From Ignavibacteriota bacterium (GTDB taxonomy: Bacteria; Bacteroidota; Ignavibacteria; Ignavibacteriales; Melioribacteraceae), in the NCBI GenBank assembly GCA_016713565.1, contig JADJOX010000001.1:186001-250000 (forward strand): DNA of 64,000 nt, written 5' to 3'. Within the stretch, counting starts at the first letter, position 1. Each line of letters opens with the position of its first letter. A program made the translations under genes and the position numbers. Shown in pieces: positions 47,214-57,550 of this stretch. The notes under the pieces were generated by a model that was not told the DNA's origin, made no database searches, and saw only the letters and a program-made list of their open reading frames with translations.

Positions 47214-47477
47214 CTATTTTATTGCAGTTAATTTTTCTTCAATTAGCTTTGCTAAATTTACTTTGCTAATTCCTTTTAACGTAAGTTTGTTATTTCTTAC
47301 GGTAATTGAAGGTTCATCTCCCTGGCCTTTTAAATAATTTAGTAAAGCAAAAGACAACCGGTTTCTATCATTCATTATTGGAATGTATTGTTCAAGTGAA
47401 TCTACCAAACTATATACTTTTTTTTCCATAGAATCTTCCGGAAAAAGCTTTACTTTAGGAGGAGGTAATGTTGACAT
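47214..47477 (-). CDS. Small conserved-looking protein, unknown function
   Basis: An 87-aa protein that I do not recognise. It has no signal peptide or membrane segment. The sequence is charged, with a Pro-rich start (LPPPKVKLFPED) and a helical middle (YSLVDSLEQYIPIMNDRNRLSFALLNYL), then a short beta-like tail. The start is preceded by GGAAAATTAA. It is convergent with fbp, only one base away, and divergent from the GT9 gene. Codon usage looks like its neighbours, which supports it being real. Confidence 0.6.
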   Translation of the reverse strand: MSTLPPPKVKLFPEDSMEKKVYSLVDSLEQYIPIMNDRNRLSFALLNYLKGQGDEPSITVRNNKLTLKGISKVNLAKLIEEKLTAIK

Positions 47478-47600
47478 TTAATTTTCCTAATTTCTTCAAA
47501 ATAATACTGCAAAATATAGATAATTAAATAATATCACAATATCTGTTTAGCAAGCTTTGATGTAATTGCTTAAATTTCTTTCCAACAAATTTTATTTTAC

Positions 47601-48626
47601 GTGAATTTTTCAGAGATCAATAAAATATTAATTATTCGTTTAAGTTCTTTAGGGGATGTTATACTAACCTCGCCGCTAATTAGAACTTTAAAAAACAAAT
47701 TTCCTCATTTGAAAATTGATTTTTTAGTTAGAGAAGAATTTAAAGATACGGTGCTGTTTAATCCGTATTTGAATTCAATAATTACATTTAACAAAAAAGA
47801 GAACTCGTTTGAATTAATCTCTAAAGAAACAAAGACAGAAAAATCAAAAAACAAAATTGCTAATTTGCCTTCTCAAAATTATGATTTGGTAATTGATCTT
47901 CAGAATAATTTCCGCAGCAGAAGTATTTCTAAAAATTTAGCCCATAGAATTTTCAAATTTAAAAAACCTTCTGTCAAAAAATTTCTTTTAGTCAAATTCA
48001 AATGGAATCTGCTGAAAGAAATAATTCCAATCCCGGTTAGATACGCAAATTCAATTCCAGAATTTAAATTAGATGAAAGTGGTTTGGAAATTTTTACCGG
48101 ATCTAACGAACAAAAAACAATTTTGGAAAACAATATTGGATTTTGTCCCGGTTCAAGGCATAAAACAAAAATGTGGGATGAAAATTATTTTGTTGAATTG
48201 GGAAAGATGCTCTCCTCCGAAGGTAAAAATATTTTAATTTTTGGCGGAAAAGATGATAAGGAAATTTGCGCCAAAATCTCATCACAGATTGCAAATTCGC
48301 AAAATTTATCAAATGATAATAAATTATTTAAAACAGCCGAAGAAATGAAAAAATGTAAAGCTGTAATTTGCAATGATTCGGGATTAATGCATTTGGCCTT
48401 AGCGGTAAATGTTCCGGTAATTGCAATTTTCGGCTCAACAGTTAAAGAATTCGGATTTTTGCCTTATAAAGGAAAAAGTTTAGTTTTGGAAAATAATTCG
48501 TTATCTTGCAGACCGTGCAGTCATTTTGGTTTGGGGGAATGTCCGCAGAAACATTTTAAGTGCGTGCTTGATATAACTCCTCAGTTTGTGTTTAACAAAA
48601 CAATGGAATTTATAAAAGCGATATGA
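47601..48626 (+). CDS. Glycosyltransferase family 9 (heptosyltransferase-like)
   Basis: A 341-aa GT-B enzyme of the ADP-heptose:LPS heptosyltransferase family: N-terminal ILIIRLSSLGDVILTSPLIR, the second-domain FCPGSRHKTKMWDENYFVELG and the donor-site CNDSGLMHLALAVNVPVIAIFGST. It ends with a Cys-rich SCRPCSHFGLGECPQKHFKC segment, common in this family. It would add heptose or another sugar to the LPS core. The start is GTG at 47601. Its stop overlaps the waaA start by four bases (ATGA), which fits a shared role in LPS core assembly. Confidence 0.88.
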   Translation: MNFSEINKILIIRLSSLGDVILTSPLIRTLKNKFPHLKIDFLVREEFKDTVLFNPYLNSIITFNKKENSFELISKETKTEKSKNKIANLPSQNYDLVIDLQNNFRSRSISKNLAHRIFKFKKPSVKKFLLVKFKWNLLKEIIPIPVRYANSIPEFKLDESGLEIFTGSNEQKTILENNIGFCPGSRHKTKMWDENYFVELGKMLSSEGKNILIFGGKDDKEICAKISSQIANSQNLSNDNKLFKTAEEMKKCKAVICNDSGLMHLALAVNVPVIAIFGSTVKEFGFLPYKGKSLVLENNSLSCRPCSHFGLGECPQKHFKCVLDITPQFVFNKTMEFIKAI

Positions 48627-49906
48627 AAACTTTTTGGTTTTATTTTTACAATATTTTAATTCTTCCTCTTTTAAAAGTTACGTTATACTTTTTAAGTATT
48701 TTTAATAAAAAAATCCGTGAAGGAATTAAAGGCAGAAAGCGTCTTTTTGAAAAACTGATAATTGATTTAACAGAAATTGATAGAAACAAAAAAATTATAT
48801 GGATTCATTCATCTTCAATGGGAGAGTTTGAGCAAGCAAAACCAATAATTGAAAAAATTAAAAGCGCTTCACAAGTAAATATTTTAGTTACGTTTTTTTC
48901 ACCCTCTGGATACAATAACTCATTAAAATATCCGCACGCCGATATTATTTCATATATCCCATTAGATTCGTTCCATAATGCAAAGAGATTTGTCGGGTTG
49001 GTAAAACCTTCGGCAGTACTTTTTATGAGGTATGATTTTTGGCCTAATTTTATTTGGGTATTAAGTAAGTACAAAGTGGCTACTTTTATTGTTGATGCAA
49101 CAATGAGCAAAAATTCCAAAAGAAAGCTTCCAATTTCTAAACAATTTCATATTGTTTTATTTCAAGATTTTTTAAAGATTCTTACAATAAGTGAAAAGGA
49201 TAAGCAAAATTTTGCCGAGTTTGATATTCCTAATGAAAAGTTGGCAGTTGTTGGCGATACAAGATTTGATCGTGTTTATCAAAAAAGTATAGACGCAAAA
49301 ACTAAAGATTTATTTAAAGCGAATATTTTTGATGGTAAAAAAGTTGTTGTTCTTGGAAGCTCTTGGGAATCAGACGAAGAGGTGATTTTTCCCGCAATTC
49401 TAAAATTATTAAAATATGATAAAAACATTGTAACAATTGTAGTTCCTCACGAGCCTTCTGTACAGCGCCTTGAAGCATTAGAGTTTACATTTAGAGGAAT
49501 TCCAACGATCAGATTTTCGTACAAAAATAACTACAAAGATGAACCAATAATTTTAGTCGATTCAATTGGAGTTTTGCTGACACTTTATAAATATGCGGAT
49601 ATTGCCTACGTTGGCGGAAGCTTTAAGCAGGGAATTCATAATGTATTGGAACCTGCGGTCTATGGTATCCCGGTTATATTCGGTCCAAAAAATAAGAATA
49701 GTCAAGAAGCAAGAAAAATGTTGGAATTAGGATGTGGAATAGAAATTACCGATAAAATTCAAGCTTATAAAGTATTGAGAGATTTATTACAAAACGATGA
49801 AAAAAGAAAACAATTGGGCGCCATTTCGCATAAATATGTAGAAAGTAATATTGGTGCAACGGAAAAAATTATTTACGAATTAATAAAAGTAAATAAAATC
49901 AGATAA
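48623..49906 (+). CDS. waaA: 3-deoxy-D-manno-octulosonic acid transferase (WaaA/KdtA)
   Basis: A 427-aa GT30 enzyme with an N-terminal membrane anchor (residues 4-27), the family motif IWIHSSSMGEFEQAKPII (about 58-75) and a C-terminal GT-B donor domain (DSIGVLLTLYKYADIAYVGGSF, EPAVYGIPVIFGP). WaaA transfers one or two Kdo residues to lipid A precursor at the inner membrane. It is translationally coupled to the GT9 gene. The window therefore supports a Gram-negative envelope with LPS. Confidence 0.93.
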   Translation: MKTFWFYFYNILILPLLKVTLYFLSIFNKKIREGIKGRKRLFEKLIIDLTEIDRNKKIIWIHSSSMGEFEQAKPIIEKIKSASQVNILVTFFSPSGYNNSLKYPHADIISYIPLDSFHNAKRFVGLVKPSAVLFMRYDFWPNFIWVLSKYKVATFIVDATMSKNSKRKLPISKQFHIVLFQDFLKILTISEKDKQNFAEFDIPNEKLAVVGDTRFDRVYQKSIDAKTKDLFKANIFDGKKVVVLGSSWESDEEVIFPAILKLLKYDKNIVTIVVPHEPSVQRLEALEFTFRGIPTIRFSYKNNYKDEPIILVDSIGVLLTLYKYADIAYVGGSFKQGIHNVLEPAVYGIPVIFGPKNKNSQEARKMLELGCGIEITDKIQAYKVLRDLLQNDEKRKQLGAISHKYVESNIGATEKIIYELIKVNKIR

Positions 49907-49924
49907 AGATTTAAAAACTTATTA

Positions 49925-49959
49925 TAAAAAAGCAGTGAACGAAAAATTTCATTCACTGC
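49925..49959 (-). terminator. Rho-independent terminator of pckA
   Basis: The 8-base arms GCAGTGAA and TTCACTGC (49932-49939, 49952-49959), with further GAAA/TTTC pairing in the loop, are followed on the minus strand by TTTTTTATAAT. It may also act on waaA from the other side, though the plus-strand tail is less T-rich. Confidence 0.88.
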
Positions 49960-49968
49960 GTTAAAATA

Positions 49969-51573
49969 TTATAATTGCGGACCAGCAGCAACTAAACTTT
50001 TACCTTCTTCATTATCTGTGTATTGTTCAAAATTTTTAATGAATAAAGAAGCCAATTCTCTTGCTTTCTTTTCCCATTCTGCGGGATCTGAATAAGTATC
50101 TCTTGGATCTAAAATTTTTGGGTTAACATCATGCAGCGAAGTAGGAACCTCTAAATTAAATATTGGGATTACTTTAGTTTCGGATTTTTCAATAGATCCA
50201 TCCAAAATAGCGTCAATAATTGCTCTTGTATCTTTTATAGAAATTCTTTTTCCGCTTCCGTTCCATCCCGTATTAACCAAATACGCGTCTGATCCGTGTT
50301 TTTCCATTTTCTTTACCAGCTCTTCACCGTATTTTGTTGGGTGCAGACTTAAAAACGCTTTTCCGAAACACGCAGAAAATGTTGGCTGTGGAGAAGTTAC
50401 TCCTCTTTCAGTTCCAGCTAATTTTGCGGTAAATCCAGATAAAAAATGATACTTGGTCTGTTCTGGAGTTAACTTAGAAACAGGAGGCATTACTCCATAA
50501 GCATCTGCAGTTAAGAAAATTACTTTTGTCGCGTGTCCAGCTTTAGAAACCGGCTTAACAATATTGTGGATATGATAAATTGGATAAGAAACACGAGTAT
50601 TGTTTGTAATTGAACCATCGTTAAAATCAATTTTACCGTTAGCATCAACAGTTACATTTTCCAACAAAGCGTCTCTTTTAATTGCAGCATAAATATCCGG
50701 TTCAGATTCAATATCCAAGTTAATAGTTTTTGCGTAGCATCCACCCTCAAAATTAAAAACGCCGTCGTCATCCCAGCCGTGCTCATCATCGCCAATTAAT
50801 TCTCTTTTAGGATCAGTTGAAAGTGTTGTTTTACCGGTACCTGAAAGTCCGAAGAATATTGCAACATCACCGTCTTTGCCTTTATTTGCTGAGCAATGCA
50901 TAGATGACATACCTTTCAAAGGCAGATAATAATTCATCATTGCAAACATACCTTTCTTCATTTCGCCGCCGTACCAAGTTCCGCCTATAACCTGCATTTT
51001 TTCGGTCAAATTAAAAACGGTAAAAACTTCAGAATTCATTTTATGTTCCTGCCATTTAGGATTTGAAGTCTTTGAACCATTCATAATAATAAAATCAGGC
51101 TCGCCGAAATTTTTTAATTCTTCTGCTGTTGGTCTAATAAACATATTAGTTACAAAATGAGCCTGCCAAGCAACTTCCATAATAAATCGAACCTTTAATC
51201 TTGAATCTTCATTAGCGCCGCAAAATGCGTCAACAACATATAGATCTTTTCCGGAAAGTTGGTCTGTAACAGTTTTCTTTAAATCATTCCAAACTTCTGT
51301 GGTTATTGGTTTATTATCATTTTTTGCTTTGTCCGATGTCCACCAAACTGTTTCTTTTGTTACATCATCTTTAACGATGTATTTATCTTTTGGTGAACGA
51401 CCTGTAAAAACTCCTGTCATAACATTTACAGCTCCAAGTTCGGTTAAGTAAGCTTTTTCAAAACCTTCTAATTTTAGATTCGTTTCATGTTCGTAAAGTT
51501 GATCAAATGTCAAATTGTAAAATAAACTCTTCGTATTCTTTATGCCGTACTTATTTAAATCTATTCCATTCAT
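49969..51573 (-). CDS. pckA: Phosphoenolpyruvate carboxykinase (ATP)
   Basis: A 534-aa enzyme of the ATP-dependent class. Seen are GVFTGRSPKDKYIV near residue 55, the kinase-1a P-loop FGLSGTGKTTLS (about 240-251), the metal site GDDEHGWDDDGVFNFEGG and the NTGWNGSGKRISI segment. It converts oxaloacetate to PEP, the entry of gluconeogenesis, or runs in reverse as an anaplerotic CO2-fixing step. AGGAGA lies 6 bases before the ATG. It is monocistronic, with its own terminator. Confidence 0.96.
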   Translation of the reverse strand: MNGIDLNKYGIKNTKSLFYNLTFDQLYEHETNLKLEGFEKAYLTELGAVNVMTGVFTGRSPKDKYIVKDDVTKETVWWTSDKAKNDNKPITTEVWNDLKKTVTDQLSGKDLYVVDAFCGANEDSRLKVRFIMEVAWQAHFVTNMFIRPTAEELKNFGEPDFIIMNGSKTSNPKWQEHKMNSEVFTVFNLTEKMQVIGGTWYGGEMKKGMFAMMNYYLPLKGMSSMHCSANKGKDGDVAIFFGLSGTGKTTLSTDPKRELIGDDEHGWDDDGVFNFEGGCYAKTINLDIESEPDIYAAIKRDALLENVTVDANGKIDFNDGSITNNTRVSYPIYHIHNIVKPVSKAGHATKVIFLTADAYGVMPPVSKLTPEQTKYHFLSGFTAKLAGTERGVTSPQPTFSACFGKAFLSLHPTKYGEELVKKMEKHGSDAYLVNTGWNGSGKRISIKDTRAIIDAILDGSIEKSETKVIPIFNLEVPTSLHDVNPKILDPRDTYSDPAEWEKKARELASLFIKNFEQYTDNEEGKSLVAAGPQL

Positions 51574-51865
51574 TTAAATTCTCCTTAGGTATTATATTAG
51601 AAATGGTAGGTTTTCAATAATGGGGAATTAAAAAAACCTTTGACGATTATAAATTATTTTCGAGTGTAAAATTATTAAGATTTATAATTTTTAGCAATGA
51701 AAAAAAAGACATTATTGACTCATATCAAAAATAGTTCGTTTATTTTTGCATATTATTACATAATCATAATATGGAATATAGCATTGTGTTTTTTGTCACA
51801 TCTAATTAAACTTTCATCACCTTATTATGTTTATTATTTAAATAATAGTGTTAAATTGTAGATAT

Positions 51866-54800
51866 ATGCAGCAGAATATTGAAATAGAAAAATTCATTGA
51901 AAAGGCTAATATTAATGTTCAAAATTTAATTGAGCATTTGCCGATTGGAACAATTATTTTCAATGAAAAATGGAATATTATTTCTGTAAACAGCAGCGCA
52001 AAAAAAATAATTACGCGTGGAAAAGATATTCAAATTGAAAAAGATTCAAATATTTTTTCGCATTATTATTTGTCTTCCATTCTTCCATTAAATAAAATTT
52101 TTAATCTTAAAAACGGAATCTCATTTGAAGGTGAAATAAAAGAATTATCTTCAAATGAAAATGAAAATATCTCAATTAACGGGATACCATTTTTTAATGA
52201 TAAAGAATTTGCCGGCGGTATTCTTATAATTATGCATTCAAAATTATTTAATAAAATAAATACTGAAAATTATGACCAATATTCAATTACTAAATTATTA
52301 AATAATATTTGTTCGTGTTTTTTGATTACTGATTTAAGCGGTAGAATAATTATTAAGCCGAATGATTTAATTAACTGCAATTTTAATTTGCATTCAAGCG
52401 CAGATAGAATTGAAGAAATTTTTAATAATGAACAAAATGATTTAATAAAGCTAAGTATTAATAAATGCAAAAATGAAAATTTAAATCAGTATTTAGATCT
52501 AATTTATTATTCCGATACAGAAACTTTTACTTTTAAAACCGCAGTAATTCCTCTTAACAATAATAACGGTGATGTCGTTTCCATTTTGTTTTTGTTCAAA
52601 GACAATAATTATAAAAACAATGATACAACGGAATTTTTAAGCAATGCCAAAGAACTTCAGGTATTTAAAACTTTTACAATTGCCGGATCGGAAGCATTCT
52701 TTAAAACGAACTTAAACGGAATTATTACTTATTGGTCGGATAACGCCGGAAATTTTTTCCTTAAAAAAAGAGAAGAAATAGAAAATCAATTCATATCAGA
52801 AGTATTTCCAGAAATAACCAAACCATTCTTTGAGAAAATTAGAAGCGAACTGATTTCATTAAGCAGCTGGGAAGGTGAATTTATTTATCTAAATAATGAA
52901 AACGAATCAATTTCAAAAACGAAAATTAAATTATTCAAATCAAACAAAATAACTGAGTTGCTGTTTTACTGCGATAGAGTAAATTTACAAATTCAGAAAC
53001 TAAAAATTGCCAAAGAGGAAGAAAGAAATTTCTTTAGAGAAACCGTATTAAAATCAGACGAAATGATTTTGCAGATAAATCCCTACGGCACAATTCTTTT
53101 TGCCAATGAAAAATTTTGCAGCACATTTGAGTTTGAACTCGATGAAATTAGGGGTTTGTTATTTTTTGATTTAATTGACCGGACATACAGAATTGAAAAT
53201 GACTTGACGGATTTTTCAACAGCAGTTTATAAAAAATCTCTAGAAGATTTTCCAATTTACACCAAACACGGAAAAATAATTGACGTAAAATCTAATATCA
53301 CAATTTCTTTATCGGATGCAAATCTTAAATATTTTACAATTTATTTAACTTCCGCTGACCATGTAAAACAATTAAATAATGAAATTTCCGAAGCTTTATT
53401 AGAAAGCATTCCAAGTGCCGTTGTTGTTCTTAAACATAATTTTATTATTCAAGCAAACGGCATATTTAAAGAATTATTTGGAGCGAACGATTGGCTTATT
53501 AACAGCAGTATTTTAAAAATTATAAAACCGCAATTCAAAGAAGAATTTGAAAATTTTATTGTTGATGATTATCAGAAAAGCAGTGAAAATGAAATAGAAA
53601 TAATTGCAAAGAACGGAAACGATATCGGCGTTAGAATTGAAAAAGTTTACGTAAACAAAGAAAAAAATGTTGCTGTGTTAAGTTTAAATTCGGAAAAATT
53701 ACAGAAGCATAATACGCTTAAAGATAAAACTCTTCTTGATAAAGAATTTTCCCAATTTGAACAAGTATTTTGGAAAGGGCAAATTGTAGAAAATAAAATT
53801 GTAATTGATACGTTTTCTGATTCAATAGAAAAAGTTACGGAATATAACCAATATGAATACAAATTAAACGCTGAATTATGGAAAGATATTATTTATCCGG
53901 ATGATGTTGAAAATACAGAATTATTGCTGAATAAATTCTTAAGCGACGCGGAAGAAAATACGTGTTTAGAATATAGAATAATTTCAAAATCGGGTTCAAT
54001 TGTTTGGCTGCGAAATAGAATTAAAAAAATTAAAAACGCTGAAAATGAATTTAAATATTTGGCGGGAATAATTGACAACATTACCGAAACAATTACAAAA
54101 GAGAAAGAACTTAAAAAGAAAATTACAGAACTTGAAAAACTAAACGTTGCAAAGGACAAATTTATATCTATAATTTCACATGATCTCAAAGCGCCGTTTA
54201 CTTCAATAATTGGTTTTTCAGAATTGGGATTGATGCAGCATGAATTATCCAACGACGAACTTCGTGAGTATTTACAATATATTTATAATGCTTCGATGCA
54301 TACATTAGATTTAATAAATAGTTTGCTTGATTGGACAAGAATTCAAACAGGAAGATTAGCAATTAATCCATCAACTGTTAATGCCAATTATCTGGTTAGA
54401 AAAACGATTGAAATTTTATCCGGCTTTGCAGCAAAAAAGGAAATATCACTAAGCGTTAATGTCGATGAAAAAATATTCATTCAGGCTGATGAAGGAATAT
54501 TAAGCCAAGTTTTTAATAACCTTGTTTCCAATTCAATAAAGTTTACACCCAAAGGCGGGAACATAACTATTTCAGCAAAAAAAATAAATGATCAGCAGAA
54601 GGCTGAATTCACCGTAAAAGACAATGGGGTTGGAATAGATGAGGAAGATTTAAGAAAACTTTTTATCATTGATGAAAAATTTACTACGCTGGGTACAGAT
54701 GGTGAAAGGGGAACTGGATTCGGTTTAAGTTTAGTTAAAGAAATCGTTGAAAAGCATAATGGAAAAATTTACGCAAAAAGTGAAGTTAATAAAGGAAGCG

Positions 54801-55204
54801 AATTTATTTTTACAATTCCAATTTCAACACCTTCAATTTTATTAATTGACGATAAACAAACCGAAAGAATTATATATTCCAAGTTGATTGAAAGTCTTAC
54901 AACTGGAATTACTGTTTACACCGCCGCAGATTTTGAAAATGCAAAAAAAATGATAAATGAAAAAATGCCTATGCTGGTAATTACTGAAAGCAAAATTAAT
55001 GGAATTTATGCTTCTGATTTTTATAAATCATTAAATTCAAGTTCAGGTAAATACATTCCAAAATATTTTGTTTTAACGAGAGAAATAAAAAATGAAGAAT
55101 TGGAAAAGTGCAGGAACTTTGGAATTGATAGCATTCAAACAAAACCAATTGAAATAAAATTGTTTAAATCAACAATTGATAATTTTATTCTCGGAACTAA
55201 ATAA
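51866..55204 (+). CDS. Multi-PAS hybrid histidine kinase with altered receiver domain
   Basis: From the ATG at 51866 the protein has 1112 aa; an upstream GTG at 51848 would add six residues. It has no membrane helix, so it is probably cytoplasmic. Five or six PAS-like segments span residues about 15-760; the last is a PAS_3 type with DDVENTELLLN and EYRIISKSGSIVWLRNR. HisKA follows with the phospho-His at 772 (SHDLKAPFTSIIGF), then an HATPase with N-box NLVSNSIKF and DNGVGI and GTGFGLSL. The C-terminal receiver-like domain keeps the acidic pair Asp995-Asp996 and Lys1093, but has Glu1041 where the phospho-acceptor Asp should be. The signal and output partner are unknown. Confidence 0.9.
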   Translation: MQQNIEIEKFIEKANINVQNLIEHLPIGTIIFNEKWNIISVNSSAKKIITRGKDIQIEKDSNIFSHYYLSSILPLNKIFNLKNGISFEGEIKELSSNENENISINGIPFFNDKEFAGGILIIMHSKLFNKINTENYDQYSITKLLNNICSCFLITDLSGRIIIKPNDLINCNFNLHSSADRIEEIFNNEQNDLIKLSINKCKNENLNQYLDLIYYSDTETFTFKTAVIPLNNNNGDVVSILFLFKDNNYKNNDTTEFLSNAKELQVFKTFTIAGSEAFFKTNLNGIITYWSDNAGNFFLKKREEIENQFISEVFPEITKPFFEKIRSELISLSSWEGEFIYLNNENESISKTKIKLFKSNKITELLFYCDRVNLQIQKLKIAKEEERNFFRETVLKSDEMILQINPYGTILFANEKFCSTFEFELDEIRGLLFFDLIDRTYRIENDLTDFSTAVYKKSLEDFPIYTKHGKIIDVKSNITISLSDANLKYFTIYLTSADHVKQLNNEISEALLESIPSAVVVLKHNFIIQANGIFKELFGANDWLINSSILKIIKPQFKEEFENFIVDDYQKSSENEIEIIAKNGNDIGVRIEKVYVNKEKNVAVLSLNSEKLQKHNTLKDKTLLDKEFSQFEQVFWKGQIVENKIVIDTFSDSIEKVTEYNQYEYKLNAELWKDIIYPDDVENTELLLNKFLSDAEENTCLEYRIISKSGSIVWLRNRIKKIKNAENEFKYLAGIIDNITETITKEKELKKKITELEKLNVAKDKFISIISHDLKAPFTSIIGFSELGLMQHELSNDELREYLQYIYNASMHTLDLINSLLDWTRIQTGRLAINPSTVNANYLVRKTIEILSGFAAKKEISLSVNVDEKIFIQADEGILSQVFNNLVSNSIKFTPKGGNITISAKKINDQQKAEFTVKDNGVGIDEEDLRKLFIIDEKFTTLGTDGERGTGFGLSLVKEIVEKHNGKIYAKSEVNKGSEFIFTIPISTPSILLIDDKQTERIIYSKLIESLTTGITVYTAADFENAKKMINEKMPMLVITESKINGIYASDFYKSLNSSSGKYIPKYFVLTREIKNEELEKCRNFGIDSIQTKPIEIKLFKSTIDNFILGTK

Positions 55205-55225
55205 CAGAAAAATTAAAACATCAAA

Positions 55226-57340
55226 TTATTTTTCTTTCAACACAATTCCCGATGACGGACTTATAACAATTGATCCGGAAATAGATTTAATAATATCTGG
55301 TAAAACCATATTTTCATCGGCTAAAATTTCCCACCATCCGGAAGGAAGTTCAAAATTCAGTTCTTGATTTCTATCGGCATTGAAAACCACAATATAATGT
55401 TTGTTGCTGTATTTTACCTGATATGCTAAGGCAAATTCGTTCTTCTTGAAATTTTGGAAAAAATAATCATCATAATTTGCTTTGCTGAATACTTTATGCA
55501 GTTTTCTAAGTTTGATCAAACCTTTGTAATAATTAACCAAATCTTTGTTTAATTCGGCATGTATAAAATTCAAGTAATTTGTGTTATTGTCTTTGTTATA
55601 AGTATTGTGATCAATTGTACCTACTTCAGTATCCTCAACATAATCATTAAGCTCAATTACTTTTGACCTGCCGAACTCCTGACCTTCGTGAATCATGGTA
55701 ATTCCCTGCGATGTAAATAAAAAAAGCGCGGCAAGTTTATGAAGTTTCAACTCTTCTTGAGTCAGGTGAACGTTTTTATTTATATTAGTTATTACTTCAT
55801 CTTTTTTTATTTTACCCAAACCTAATCGAATAAAATCACCAAGTGTATATCCATCATGCGATTCCAAATAATTAACCGAATGTTCAGGTTCTTGAAATAA
55901 ACCATGTTCTTCATTAATTAAAGTGCCTCGTACGTAACTTTTAATTCTATCGAAATTATTATTACTAAACCATTTGCCGAAAATCCAGCCTAAACCATTA
56001 AACGGATTTTCACCTTTAATTCCGTTCCTAATTTGGTCGTTCCAGCTGCCCCATTCTCTCAAAGAAAATCCCATTGGATCATATCCGCCACCCCAAGGTT
56101 CACAAACAAATACAACATCCGGATTTATTTTTCGCGCTTCCCTAATTATTGCCTCAATAGTTTCCCAATCAATTAATTTTCCCAAATCAAATCTGAATCC
56201 GTCAACATGATATTCTTTCATCCAATAAATTATACTTTCAACAATCAACCTTCTCAGCATCGGTCGTTCGGTTTTAAGATCATTTCCGCAATAGCTTTCT
56301 GCAATAAAATTACCTTTGTCATCCAGTCGGAAATAATAATTTTTATCAATTTCTTTCAAATTTCCCACTTCATATTCAGAAAGATGATTGTAAACAACAT
56401 CCATAATTACCGCAATTTTATTTTTATGGAAAGCTTTTACCATATCTTTAAATTGCCTTACTTGTTCACCCTTTGTTCCTATCCAGTTTCCTCTTTTTAA
56501 CATTCCTATATTTTCTGCGTAATAACCTGCGGGAGCAAAAAAGTTTGAGGTCATATAACCCCAATGATTTCTTTCATAAGGATTCCAAGTGTTATATTTT
56601 CCTGCTAAAGAATCTTTAAATGGAATTTCACAATAACCGTATTCCTGCGAAGGAAGTAATTCAACTGTATTTACGCCAAGCGATTTAATATAATTAATTC
56701 CACCAGTGATGTTTTCCTCTACTAATCCTTTATATGTTCCCGGAAAATTTGAGCCGGAAGTTTTATGTGCTGTCAAATCTCTTATGTGCATTTCGTAAAT
56801 TATTAAATCCCGCCAATCTTTTTGAATCCAGTTATCATTTTCCCAATCATAGCTTTCATTATAAACAATTGACTTTCGCGGATTTAAATAATCAGCATAA
56901 GTGGCAACGGCTTTAGCGTATGGATCAACGCAAAGCGGTGGATTGTTTTTTCTTGAAATATCATCCTCAGAAAAAACTTGATAACCGTAAAAATAATTGG
57001 TCAGATCTATATTAATTTTTACTTCCCAAACACCGTTTTCATCCTTGGTCATATTATAATCGGTTGAAATAGTATCAGAAACATTTACAAATGTTTTGAG
57101 TATTATTTGTTCAGCGCTAGGGGCAAAAATTCTAAATGTGGTTGAGTTGTCTGAAACAATTGATCCAAGCTCTTTTGAAGAATAAATAGTATTTAATTGA
57201 TGTTGTGAGAATTTATATTTTGAACTATCTATAATAGCTTCTTTATCATCTGAAATGTACAACTTATAACCCTCTGAATTTATTTTTGGAAAAAGTAGAA
57301 AAATTGCTGTAAAGGCAAATACTTTATATTGCTCTTTCAT
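55226..57340 (-). CDS. Secreted GH13 pullulanase/debranching-type glucosidase
   Basis: A 704-aa protein with an N-terminal signal-like helix. Residues about 60-160 look like a CBM48/E-set domain (TTFRIFAPSAEQIILKTF). A GH13 barrel follows: YEMHIRDLT, MDVVYNHL (region I), DGFRFDLGK with the catalytic nucleophile Asp (region II), VFVCEPWGGG with the acid Glu (region III) and YLESHDGYT (region IV). The HWGYMTSNFFAPAGYY segment resembles type I pullulanases (YNWGYDP class). It probably cleaves alpha-1,6 branches of glycogen, starch or pullulan outside the cytoplasm. It is convergent with the kinase gene, with a 21-base gap. Confidence 0.85.
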   Translation of the reverse strand: MKEQYKVFAFTAIFLLFPKINSEGYKLYISDDKEAIIDSSKYKFSQHQLNTIYSSKELGSIVSDNSTTFRIFAPSAEQIILKTFVNVSDTISTDYNMTKDENGVWEVKINIDLTNYFYGYQVFSEDDISRKNNPPLCVDPYAKAVATYADYLNPRKSIVYNESYDWENDNWIQKDWRDLIIYEMHIRDLTAHKTSGSNFPGTYKGLVEENITGGINYIKSLGVNTVELLPSQEYGYCEIPFKDSLAGKYNTWNPYERNHWGYMTSNFFAPAGYYAENIGMLKRGNWIGTKGEQVRQFKDMVKAFHKNKIAVIMDVVYNHLSEYEVGNLKEIDKNYYFRLDDKGNFIAESYCGNDLKTERPMLRRLIVESIIYWMKEYHVDGFRFDLGKLIDWETIEAIIREARKINPDVVFVCEPWGGGYDPMGFSLREWGSWNDQIRNGIKGENPFNGLGWIFGKWFSNNNFDRIKSYVRGTLINEEHGLFQEPEHSVNYLESHDGYTLGDFIRLGLGKIKKDEVITNINKNVHLTQEELKLHKLAALFLFTSQGITMIHEGQEFGRSKVIELNDYVEDTEVGTIDHNTYNKDNNTNYLNFIHAELNKDLVNYYKGLIKLRKLHKVFSKANYDDYFFQNFKKNEFALAYQVKYSNKHYIVVFNADRNQELNFELPSGWWEILADENMVLPDIIKSISGSIVISPSSGIVLKEK

Positions 57341-57550
57341 TTACATTATCGTATTAAATTAAATGTAAATTAGTTAAAAGTATGCGACCTTGCAAGAAAC
57401 GTAATTAAATAAAAAGGAAAGGTTTAATTGAATTATATCAAAAAAATAATGAAATAAGTACTTACTGTATTATTCAAAAAGCTATTTCAAATCAAAAAAC
57501 TAAATTTTTAAACTTTCCAAATAAATAACTAAAAGTTTTTAAATTTTCTT

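Noticed and set aside
53893..54252. Minus-strand 119-aa ORF inside the histidine kinase gene
   Set aside because: It is a low-complexity Ser/Phe/Leu-rich antisense frame of a conserved PAS/HisKA region.
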